From: Dolomedes plantarius
Taxonomy: Eukaryota > Arthropoda > Arachnida > Araneae > Dolomedidae
DNA length: 64,000 nucleotides
Reading direction: 5' to 3'
Assembly (NCBI GenBank): GCA_907164885.2
Contig: OU015496.1
Span: forward strand, 180,636,754 to 180,700,753
Position numbers and translations under genes: made by a program. Of this stretch, positions 36,421 through 46,735 are shown piece after piece (positions within the stretch are counted from its first letter, which is position 1; the number at the start of each line of letters is the position of its first letter). The notes below the pieces were generated by a model. The model did no database searches and had not been told where the DNA came from. It saw nothing but the letters and a program-made list of their open reading frames with translations.

Positions 36421-37147
36421 CAGGGGTGTCCAACCTTTTAGCTTCCTTGGGCCACATTAAAAGAAGACGAATTGTTTTGGGCCACACAAAAATATACCTA
36501 ACATTAAAAATAGTTGAATAATAAAAAAGTATAAAGCATAGTTAACATATTTATTTCATTATAAATTTTATTTATAATTATAAAGATAACAGTAGGAGTC
36601 GTAAAATTGATGTGATATTTGGCATTGAATTTGAGAGACTAATGCATCAATGTCTGGGTCCATTGAAGTGGTTGCAATTCTCGGGGAACTCTCAAGATTT
36701 TCATCCGATATTTTGGATCTAATTTTACTCTTAATGTGCTTCACTCGTGAAAATAGTTGTTCACAGATGTATGTGCTTCCAAACAATGATGACACGAATA
36801 ACGCATGACTATGCAGTGAGAGATATTTATCTCTGGGCAGGTATGATTTACAAAGGTCCAAAGAGATTTGATTGAATTTCTCTTTAAGTTGGATATCAGA
36901 ATGCAACTCTATGCATTCCATTTGAAAATTTGCGGGCGGCATATATCTATATCGACTGAAAATGGAGTAGCAATGATGCAAAACAACTGTTTATTTTTCA
37001 ACAAAGCGGGATCTACAATAGCCACCTGCCATCATCGCCGAGAAGGGCTATTGATATTGTTTTCGCTTTTATCTCGGTCTTTCTGGGCCGCACTAATACT
37101 TGCTTTGGGCCGCATGCGGCACGCAGGCCGCGGGTTGGACACCCCTG
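36421..37147 (-). mobile_element. hAT element with 8-bp duplication ATTTAGAA and transposase C-terminus
   Basis: The left CAGGGGTGTCCAACC and the right (inverted CAGGGGTGTCCAACCCGCGG) are flanked by perfect ATTTAGAA at 36413-36420 and 37148-37155. The minus strand carries the C-terminal part of a hAT transposase. At 727 bp it is an internal deletion derivative of an autonomous element, which would be several kb. Confidence 0.95.
36568..36981 (-). pseudogene. hAT transposase (ZBED5/GTF2IRD2-like) C-terminal fragment
   Basis: A 137-codon frame. The first part holds ECIELHSDIQLKEKF and a helical linker. Residues about 65-95 hold SLFGSTYICEQLFSRVKHIK and SKIRSKISDENLES, the conserved hAT C-terminal dimerisation pattern. 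MDPDIDALVSQIQCQISH follows, as in the ZBED5/EPM2AIP1/GTF2IRD2-type group. The N-terminal BED finger and RNase-H-like catalytic core are missing, so it is inactive as a transposase. The start codon is probably not the original one. Confidence 0.85.
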
Positions 37148-37155
37148 ATTTAGAA

Positions 37156-40100
37156 CCTTTATTTATTCGGATGTTGTGACTTACCATTTCAATAATTGCG
37201 ATGTCTAGCATGATTAATTTGTATTCTCTCGTTAATATAAAATATAAATACTATTTATGCAGTTCTGGTTAACTGGGGTATGCCCCGATTTGTTCGACAA
37301 ATTCAGTGTATAATGGTACTTCAAAATTTCCTGAATCAGAAAATCCTAGTATGAACACAAACATCTCACATTTTACTTCCGCTTAAGAAACATCATCATT
37401 ATTCGACGAATTCAACAGTGAATTTCCTTTAACGTTTAGTAGATCTGAAAGACTTAATCATCCAATCTCATTTTAACTTTTTTTTAATAAACGTTTAACA
37501 TACGACTATCAAGAAATAACCGACATAGGTTCAAAAATATTGAAACATCGCAACTTACAAGCACGCATTTAAATGTTTCAGTGACGACATGCTATTTTGA
37601 CTTTCGCAATTGCTGCTAAAAAAGAGAAAGATGAAGAGATATATTAGTATAAAATAAAAACTATTCAAGCCACATTATACGTTAAATTAGTAATCTATAC
37701 AAATTATTTAACTCATAACACGTAAAAGGTCCTATAAAAGTTTCCCGAAAAAATCTTTCCACATAAATTTCTCAAGCTTATTGATTTTATACGAGTAACT
37801 TCCAGAAACTGTCATTGTTAATTTCACCAATACCTTTTTAAATCAACGTGTTAAGCATCAATTTTACAAACATCACTGTTAGCAACGGGAGATGAATAGC
37901 AAAAAAATTGTGATAAACGGGAAAATGCTCAAAACAGCTTTGGTCTACCCCCAGGGCTAGTGTGCCATTATATACCATATTAAACTTTTTATATACCATG
38001 TTTTTAAATTTTCTGTTGAATCATATAAACTTGAAAATTCTATGTATTAATAAATACTTTTTTAAAATTTTTTTTATGAATTATCCCATCAACTTGAAAG
38101 AAAATGAAGTTAATTGGAAGTTAACTTGCGTTTAACTTTTCGTTCCCGTACCGGCCGATAGATGGCTGCACCATTCTACAAAACAAAATTAACTGAAAAT
38201 GAATTCAATACTGCTTAAAGATGGCTAAAAGTATCAAAAGAATGCATTGTCATCGTGTTCTGAGCTATTCTAAAAGTTTCAAATGTCTAGCTAGTCGGGA
38301 AGTTAGTTAAAAATGGATTGCAAGATTTGTACTGCACAAATACACAAACAAACAAGCGAGTTAATAAGAACATGGTAAAAATGTTACATACATTATATTA
38401 AAATGAAATGACAGGCTTGGCCTAACACCTGAAATAAGCTGAAATTGGACAGATAATTTCTTTCTTTTTTTTTTTTTGCCATTTGTGAATTTTTCAAGTC
38501 ATTCAGTTCAATTTCGTTGAATTTATAAAATTCTCTCATTACTGAGAAAATGTGAGGAATTGAACCAAGTTAACGCACTAGATTAATTCAAAGAAATAGC
38601 TCAATAAAAATTACAAGAAATTTCATTGTCGTTTTCAATTACTTCTGAGAAGAAAAAAAAAAAAAGAAATTGTGGGTCTTAGTCTTGGGGCAGGTTTCAA
38701 TTTCACCAAGCGAAAATGACATCACCGTGACATATATTTATAGTACCAATAAATCAGCAATCGTGTCGAATGCAAATATAAGACGCTGTCATTTTGGTAC
38801 CACGAAATGTTCGAATGCCTAAGACGCAGATTTTGACCATAAAATCTTTCATTTGTCTCAGTGGTTGCCAGATTAACTATCCTCATTTGAATAAAATAAT
38901 AATAAGAAAAAAATACACCGGATGACACTGAAATCGTGATATCTCATCGTCTATTGCAAATGGAAAAATTTTTTAGTAGGAGAAATGTGAGGATTATTTC
39001 CTACCCCCCCCCCCTCCTCAACCATTTATAAATGAAAGAGAAAACACAATGGGGTAAAAGATAGCCAAATGAAGTCAGACACTAGTCACGATGTTCTTCT
39101 CTTTTCTCAGAGTATATATTTGTTAATTCAACTTTTTTTTCCCCGTCTGGATGTCATATTTTAAATCTGTACAAGGTCACGTGGCACATTAACTAACCCC
39201 CCCCCCTTTTTTTTTCTTCCCTTTAAAAATTATTTCACTTCGGTGAAAGCGCCATGGATTAAAAAACAATATCTAAAGAAAAGTTCAATAAACAATTATA
39301 GCTATGTATACGCTACGCTTAGAAAAAAAAAATCTAACAGTATTTATCGCCGATAGAAAAATATTTAAGGAAAAAGAAAAGAAGAAAAAAAATTGGAGGT
39401 CATATTCAAGACCAACAGCTGCGAGACGTTGAATCTTCGATATAATTAATAACGAGACAAACTGTCCTCATCAATTTCTCTGTAAGCTGTACCTTAATAA
39501 ATCTGTAAATTATACACTAATTTCAAACTAAAACAAAAGCAATACTAAAATTAGAAGGTTATTAACTCTATCCTTTAAGCAACAAATCATCAGCGCTGAA
39601 CGCACCAAGTCTGCTATCTTTATCGAAAATTCATCACTTCGACGAAAATCTACAGATGTTACGGGATGATTAAGCAAATGGGAAGATGGTTAATGACGTC
39701 ATGCTTCAAGTAAAAGAACACATTATTTTCGATTTCTCCAGATGTAACGGATGATAAAGGACGCAAGAGCTCAATCATGCTATTTAAAATGAGCAGCAGA
39801 CTAACAAAAACAAAGATAGAATGTTAATTGGGCACAGCTCAACAGACGTTTCTCAGCTAATTCTTGTTAAAAACGAAAGTGCTAAAATGAGTGAGGTACA
39901 AAGATCTAGACAGTATGATGGCAGTAGACCTTGGGTGAAAAGGAAATGTTTCGGTTTACCACGGTACAGCTGCTAACTTACAAAAGCTAAAAATGCACGC
40001 AATATTACACCATCTATTCGATTTTATTTCAACCCTTCACAAGCTGCTTTCTGTGTAACATCGCATACTTTCATCAAGGTTGTTGAGTATTAACTCTATT

Positions 40101-41590
40101 GGATTCGTTCACCTCACCGTTGACCTATGGAGAAAATTTGCCCAAGGATTGCCGGCCTGGATTTGAAGATAATAATAAAAAATAAATAAATAAAAAAAAA
40201 TTTTTAAATAAATTTTAAAAAAAATTGTACTCCGTTATAGGGAAAGAAATTTTACACCTTGGGACATTTTTCATTTTTTTAAAATACGAATAATATTTTT
40301 AAATTTAAATTATTCGGGGGAAAAATCTGGTAGAGTGTGTCTTAAACGCTCCTAAATTCCTTTGGTGGACGAAATTTATAAAATGAATCCTGCTGCAAAG
40401 TGTATAAAAGTTCAGGCTATCAGAAAATACCATTTTCATTGGATTATCAGCATTTATGTAGCTGTAATTAGTAGACACATTTTTCTCACTAGGTTAACAT
40501 TGAGGTTAACGAATCCAATAGGGTTAGTACACAACAGCCTAAGTCCTTCAAAGTATTAAACTGAATACTAAACACAAAAAAAGAGACTGAAAAAAAAAAA
40601 AGTCTCCTCAAATTTCTCTGGAATCAATATAAATGCATGTATGAGACCATAAAACTAGGCTGAACAGTTACGTCACCGAAAGTGGACGAATCACAGACCT
40701 ACCGATACGCGTGCGCTCAAGCGTGCGTGAAATGAATAATTTCGAGCCGTTGTCCCTTTAATGATGTAATATGCACATAACCTACGACACGAGTCCCAGA
40801 AAGTTTCTGCTGCTTCAGCAACCTACCGGAAATTCGGCACGGTTGCTCAGTACTGCTGGCGAAGCGACGGCCTGTGAAGTTACCATGCCAAACGGACACC
40901 TTTTCCGAGATTGAGAAAAAATATAGTAAGGCCTCACACACAAAGCGACCATTTCCCAGACAGAACAAAAATTAGGAAAACTTAATTTCAGTTTGGTCGG
41001 ATAATGACTTTTTGGTTATAATACTACTTTTTAGAGATATAGTTTTTTTAAAATTATAATTATTCCTTGAAAAATAAGGAGTTGAACGACTGCTAAGTTA
41101 AAAAAAAAATTTAACAAATTACTTTAAAATATTTCCAAAGATTTTCGTAATATTATGTTTAATATGTTTACATATAAAAGAAAGTTAGGTAATTAAAAAA
41201 TGTAAACAATTTATTTGATTAAAAATGTTTACATGTCAAAATTTAGGTTATTGAAATGTGTTTTTAAAATGTTTTATTTAAATTAAAACATGTTTTTATC
41301 TTTTCTCAAGAGAATCTAAGAATTTCCATGTGACACATCATTAATTTTTTTAATTAGTGATCGTACCATTCATGAACATTGTTTAATCTTTTCATGGGTC
41401 TTGATCAGCTGGACTGTTTCTTGAAAATTGAAAAGCATACAGTTTTATATTTATTGATTAAATGAATTCAAAATCTAATTTTTTTTCGCAATTTCATGCT
41501 ACCCACAAAGTTGCTATATTTGTCTGATATATTCTAGCTTTTTTACCTTCCCAGAGGATAAGCTTTGAGTGTACTTAAATTTATCCTCCA
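37156..41590. other. No gene recognised
   Basis: AT-rich with A/T low complexity at 40170-40230, C-runs at 39004-39014 and 39197-39207, and a perfect TGACGTCA at 39694-39701. Open frames at 38722-38928, 40362-40559 and 40717-40968 show no recognisable domain. Confidence 0.5.
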
Positions 41591-41888
41591 GGATTTAATT
41601 TTATATATAGATAGACTTCTTAAATATAGACCATCAAAAAGATATAGACCTTTTAAAGGGACCTTTTATATATGGACCTTTTAAAGGAGAAAGTAATTTT
41701 AATAAAAGTTCCAGCAACGAAGATAAAATATCTACGATGTTAAACTCCAGTTTGATACCTTGGCAAATTAAAATTCAACGTATAATAAAAAGAGTAGTTT
41801 TATTTGAATCACGTTTGGCAACACCGGAGATTTATTACTCACATGAAACTTTGAGAAAACACATAACATGAACACTCAACTTCTTTAT
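41591..41888 (+). repeat. Diverged duplication, copy A (empty site)
   Basis: It shares an extended match with 42751-43208: GATTTAAT.., GACCATCAAAAAGATATAGA, GCAACGAAGATAAAAT, GGCAACACCGGAGATTTATT and AACACTCAACTTCTTTAT. At the position where copy B carries a MITE, this copy reads GAAACTTTGAGAAAACAC without interruption. The repeat family is not recognised. Confidence 0.85.
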
Positions 41889-42530
41889 GTGTAGAATGAT
41901 CCGAAAATTCTAATTTTTCTTCAACTTATCACTAATCTGGAGGTTGTCGGTGTTCGTAATACATTCATATAATCCTTCCTGAACTTGGCGATCTCAGATT
42001 TTAATCTCTGGTCCAGCGTTTGATTGTGCGTTTCTGAATAGAAATTCGAAGCTGATTTTACCTTCGCGTTCAAAAAATGGTGGTGAAAAAAATAGAACAA
42101 ATTGCCAAACTGTCCTTCAATAAATCACAGTACTGATTTTATCGTTAAATAATGTGACCTGAAAATACGCTAAAATTTTATCTACAAGATTTTTCGCAAA
42201 AATTAAATTCTTCATTAGATTACTTTTAAAATTTTTACGAAACTACATAAAAAACATATTACTCAGAATAATTCCATCAAAATCTATACTTCCCGTGAAA
42301 TAAATCTATAACTTACATAAATATTAGTTAGGAATGAGATTTTTGGACAAATAATATTTTCGATAATTTATTACATTCAAATGAACTTTTATTGCGCTCA
42401 ATATTTCATAGCGTATTTTTAATGTCATAAGAGCAATTTCTTTTCTCTGCGGGAATCTTTAACTTCAATGTTATCACAACTGTAACTGTAGTTGTTATGA
42501 TGATTATCTTTTCATTGAGGGAAAGTTATA

Positions 42531-42613
42531 GCATTGGGTTATCTCATAAATAATGCAGTATTTTAGTATTGTCTAATACGTCATAATACCGCATCATTTA
42601 CGGGATGACCCAA
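42531..42613. mobile_element. Possible short mariner-like MITE
   Basis: ATTGGGTTATCTCATAAATA at the left and, inverted from the right, ATTGGGTCATCCCGTAAATG give a TIR of about 30 bases with transitions. The (A)TTGGGTxxTCCCxTAAxT pattern is common in mariner-like termini, and TA lies at both outer edges. Nearly all of it is TIR. Boundaries are approximate. Confidence 0.5.
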
Positions 42614-42750
42614 TAGATTTATGAGATAGTTCCTTAAACATATGACTTACGCATGAAGTAAGACCAGCCGCGGACTATCGATTTTTAGTAGTACAACTAA
42701 AAGTTGTATATACGCGTACACTCGAAGGTTAAAAAAATGTACTGGCCTAA

Positions 42751-43208
42751 GATTTAATATATATAGACTCCTTAAATTTAGACCATCAAAAAGATATAGA
42801 CCTTTTAAAGGAGAAAATACTTTTAATAAAAGTTTCAGCAACGAAGATAAAATAATCTGCGATGTTAAATTCCAGTTTGATACTTTGGTAAATTAAAATA
42901 CAGCGTATAATAAAAAAAGAATTTTTATTTGAATCACGATTGGCAACACCGGAGATTTATTACTCAGATGAAACTTAGGGCCTGTTCACATAGGAGTCCG
43001 TTGCGTTGCGTTAAGGAAAAGATGACGTTGAGACTAAAATAAACCAATCATAGGCGTTAAAAATTTCATTGCTAATCGTTTGGAGGCATATGATTGGTTT
43101 ATTTTCGTCTCAACGTCATCTTTTCCTTAACGCAACGCAACGCAACGGACTCCTATGTGAACAGGCCCTTAGAGAAAACACATAATATGAACACTCAACT
43201 TCTTTATA
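42751..43208 (+). repeat. Diverged duplication, copy B (interrupted by a Harbinger MITE)
   Basis: Matches copy A at 41591-41888 on both sides of the MITE at 42978-43168, in the same orientation, about 1.1 kb apart. Confidence 0.85.
42978..43168. mobile_element. PIF/Harbinger-type foldback MITE, TSD TTA
   Basis: Termini GGGCCTGTTCACATAGGAGT are inverted at the right. The arms pair for roughly 75 bases (GCGTTGCG repeats, AAAAGATGACGTTGAGAC, AAATAAACCAATCATA), differing mainly by one extra GTTGC unit. The flanking duplication is TTA at 42975-42977 and 43169-43171. 191 bp, high arm identity, hence relatively young. Confidence 0.93.
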
Positions 43209-44970
43209 TCCAAAGTAAAAACAAGGAAATAATTAATCAGATCTTAATCACGCCGAGGAGCATTAAGCGAGATTGTCTATACAATGACACTTGTGGCACT
43301 CATAAATTATGATATTTGTGGATTAATTTCTATTTTGTCAAACTGAAGTTAATGGCTCAAACACGAGAAAGATAGTGATTAGAAAAGAGCATTGTAAATT
43401 ATGTCATAAAATTTCTCTTCATTACACTCTGGATAAAAATCTGGTGTTCCCACTAGCAAATGACTACTGTATGCTATAGAAGAAATCACATGTCCATTAA
43501 ACTTCAAGATCTTAACAATCAAGAAAATTGTACCCGTTAGAGGTGTCACTCGTAAAGTGAAGGATAGACAGCGACAGTGAACGATAGTTCAATGGTTTAA
43601 TCTTGATCAGCAGCTGTTTCGAGACACAGCGTTCAAGTTCATGTGTACTCTATCTCTACAGCTGAATCGAAACAACTTCTCTTTGCATCATTGATTCATC
43701 TCAATCATGTATAGCATTAGGTTTCACTGCTAATTTTATCGATATGGCGATAAAACTAAGCTTACCGTATTCCAAAACCATTATTCTCGAGAATGTTCAC
43801 GTGAGCGTAAATTCCTCTACCTGGATTAATTAGACCAGTGAGATTTTTATCAGCACAGAACGGAGTAATTTGCAAGAGAAAAAAAAATTGGAAAGCTTGA
43901 AGAGTTCAATAAAAAGTAGAGAAAAGAAAAGCGAAGGATGTAATTAATCGTGAGAAGATCTATGTAAAGAAAAAAAAAACCCAGAAAACCTTAGATTTCT
44001 TATTAGGCGGTATTCTTTTTTCTTTCGACGCCCCAACATTATATCATACGTTCACGTATACTTCGTTGCTTTATATAATTGCAAATCCTTTATAACTTGC
44101 AGAAATTAGTTTAGTTTAGTGATATTTTTACAATGGTTGTTGCAAACATATTGAATAATTGTAATTACAAACGCAATTAAAAGAATAAAGAATACGATTC
44201 AATTATGTGCAAGTAATTTATTTAATGTGATATCTATGTTTCATACGACTGGCAGATTTTGTTTGATATTAAGTGAAGTGCTAGACACACAAATTCTCAT
44301 TTCTTCCTCGACTGATTTTTGTCGTCCTCATTTGTCATATATTTAATATTTGTTAAAGTAGAAAATTTAATAATTCACATTAATTAGTAGGGAAAATTCC
44401 TTTCATATGTTCAGAGGGATGGGAGACAATAAGAGAGGGAGAAGATAAGGCACTGATCGGTCAAAATTGAGGTGGCATCAGTCTGGTGTTGGATCACCTA
44501 TACGGTGACCCTCACGGAAAGCAACAATTGATTCTCGTGGATAAAGTGCAAATATCTTCATTGACAAGCGTCCGGCATTGCCCCCCCCCCCACAAAAAAA
44601 AAAAAAAAGCAGGGGAAATTTGCAACAGTTCAACAATTATCCGAAGTATCAGATGCGATACAATTATCGGTGTTGTATTAAGTTGGAAACCGAGTGCGGC
44701 ACTCAGTAACACGGCCCACCGGTAGAAAACTACTGGATTACACTAAGATGATATTAGGGTCTTTCAAATATTGTCAGAATTGTATTAACCAAAATCGGCT
44801 ATGTTCCACATATACCCCTCCCCGAAGGATCCCCCCCTCCCCCTGGCTGCACCACTACACTTTGGTTTGAAGATTTTTTTGCACACTGGAGACGCCCACC
44901 TGCCCGTCAGTGAACCCTCTAACTAAAGTGTATCCTGTGCATTTTATTACTCGTAACGTCCGCCACTCTG
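43209..44970. other. No gene recognised
   Basis: AT-rich, with a C-run then A-run at 44580-44608. The frames at 44486-44725 on both strands are featureless. Confidence 0.5.
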
Positions 44971-45191
44971 CCGCCCACATAGTATAGTGGTTAGTATCGG
45001 GAGATGTCACGAAGTGGGCTCGGGTTCAAATCCCGAATAAGGCTTGGTCGTTTCCGTGTCGTCCCCCTCATAGGGAGCAATGCTGGCTCACCTAAATGCT
45101 GCTCCTATAATAAAGTAACCAGCAAACAAGCGGTGAATAACAAAAAGCGAATATTTCCTGGGAAAGTGCCTCCGCATTAGAAAAAAAAAAG
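44971..45191 (+). repeat. tRNA-derived SINE with A-tail
   Basis: The head resembles a Glu/Asp-type tRNA: A box TAGTGGTTAGTAT, B box GGGTTCAAATCCC. The body contains CCCCTCATAGGGAGCAATGC, and the 3' tail reads GTGCCTCCGCATTAG followed by about ten A. The tail is shared with 62030-62308 and, diverged, with 53757-53842. Confidence 0.8.
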
Positions 45192-45318
45192 AAGTTCGCC
45201 ACTTAATATACATAAGGACAGCAAGAGATTTCGGTAGAATTCTTTTTCTTTATTACTCTATTGTGACTGTATATGGCTTAACATCACCGCAGACGTATAC
45301 TAATTTGACCGGTTGTAG

Positions 45319-45410
45319 TGTACGAACGGGAATCGAACCCGGGAAAATTTACTCTCTTTGATTAATGAAGTCAAGAACCTCTTATTGTTCGACCATCTCT
45401 GGACACCTCT
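45319..45410 (-). repeat. tRNA-like sequence (SINE head or tRNA pseudogene)
   Basis: On the minus strand the B box GGTTCGATTCCC lies in a T-arm CGGGTTCGATTCCCG, with an A-box-like AGAGATGGTCGAAC upstream. The central region does not form a normal anticodon arm. I treat it as a remnant, not a functional tRNA. Confidence 0.45.
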
Positions 45411-46555
45411 TCTCGTGTGAGGAAATCGTAGAAATCGATTCATCTGGGCGAATACACACAATATACTTCACGTGTCGCTGAAAACGAAACAGAGAGTGTC
45501 CTTTCTGCACGCGTAAAATTGTCGAAAGAAAACAAAATAAAAGAGCGACGTTTTGTGTCGCATTCTTCGCGAAGCTGGAACACTGAATCAACAGAGGCTT
45601 CCGATATTTATCGTATGAGAGACGCAAGCAAAAAAAAACGAAATACAAACAATGGGGCGAATCCGTCAATTAAAATTTCGGATTGATTCACGCATCTGTT
45701 CAAACAAGGTGAGTCAATCAGAGCGGAGCTGACACAACTCTTTCGTGGGATTCGCTTACATGCTGTACAGCAACAACCGCGGTGAAGTGAAGCGAAGGAA
45801 AAAACGGCCACATAAAGCTGCCGTTTGCGACGTACGTATGTCTGTTGCCTTGTAATACCAGTTCGTGCAACCGGCAGAACAATAACACTAGTGCAAGGGA
45901 GAACAGTTTCTGCCTTTGATCTTTCTAAAAAGGGTCGAACTGCTTTTGATCCGAAAATTTCAACCTATATTCTCAATTTAGGCAAGTGAATCTGCTTCTT
46001 CCAGCTGCTTCAAATCCGTGGTCACTGAGACACAGAGGGTGGTTTAATTTGACAATAAATGATATGAAATTCATAAAAGGGAAACAAAGTTTAAAGCAAC
46101 TTGGTGTCTCCTAAATCTATATTCGCTCCGTTATCTTACCAAAATGTTCTATTGAATTCGGAGAAGTTTTGAAAACGTGAGGGATACTTCACTTAAAAAA
46201 AAAAGGATATTTTGCTAAAAATATTGAAAATTTTAATCTGATGTCGCGTGTGCCGGATAGAACATTCGCATCGGGAAAGAAAATTCGATTCATTTGCACG
46301 ATTGGACAAAACCAAGCATTTCAATTGCACTACAAAAATTTTGGAATTTTTCTTTGTGATCAACAGATTAATTGCTATAACATATCCTGTAGATTAAAAA
46401 GTAAAAATACGAAGAAATTATCTGATAATTTTTAATCAGGTGTCTCTAAACTTTACCTAATACTACATGAAAACAAGCGAAATGTGTTCTTAAAATTTCA
46501 GTGGCAAACGTTTTCTCCAAATTTTTTCGCTACACATAAATCATTGACAGAATTT
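45411..46555. other. No gene recognised
   Basis: The minus frames 45382-45669 and 45608-45811 and the plus frame 46241-46435 have no recognised domain. Confidence 0.5.
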
Positions 46556-46735
46556 CAGTCGGCAGAATGACCATGGCGCTGACATTCGGGGCCAGAGTCT
46601 GCGGGTTCGAGTCCCGCTGTTGGGATGGGTGTGTGTAGCCATTCGGAATTGGCTTCAATCTGTTAGTTCCGGTCTAAGAAACCCTCGCATAGCAAAGGAT
46701 AATTGTAGTTCTCCAAAATAATCAACCAACTAATT
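46556..46735 (+). repeat. tRNA-derived SINE
   Basis: The A-box-like AGAATGACCATGGCGC and a perfect B box GGTTCGAGTCCC (46606-46617) have tRNA spacing. An unrelated body (CTAAGAAACCCTCGCATAGC) follows. The body differs from the 44971 family. The 3' end is approximate. Confidence 0.65.

Noticed and set aside
45319..45410. Functional tRNA-Ser/Leu on the minus strand
   Set aside because: T-arm is good but no proper anticodon stem or loop.
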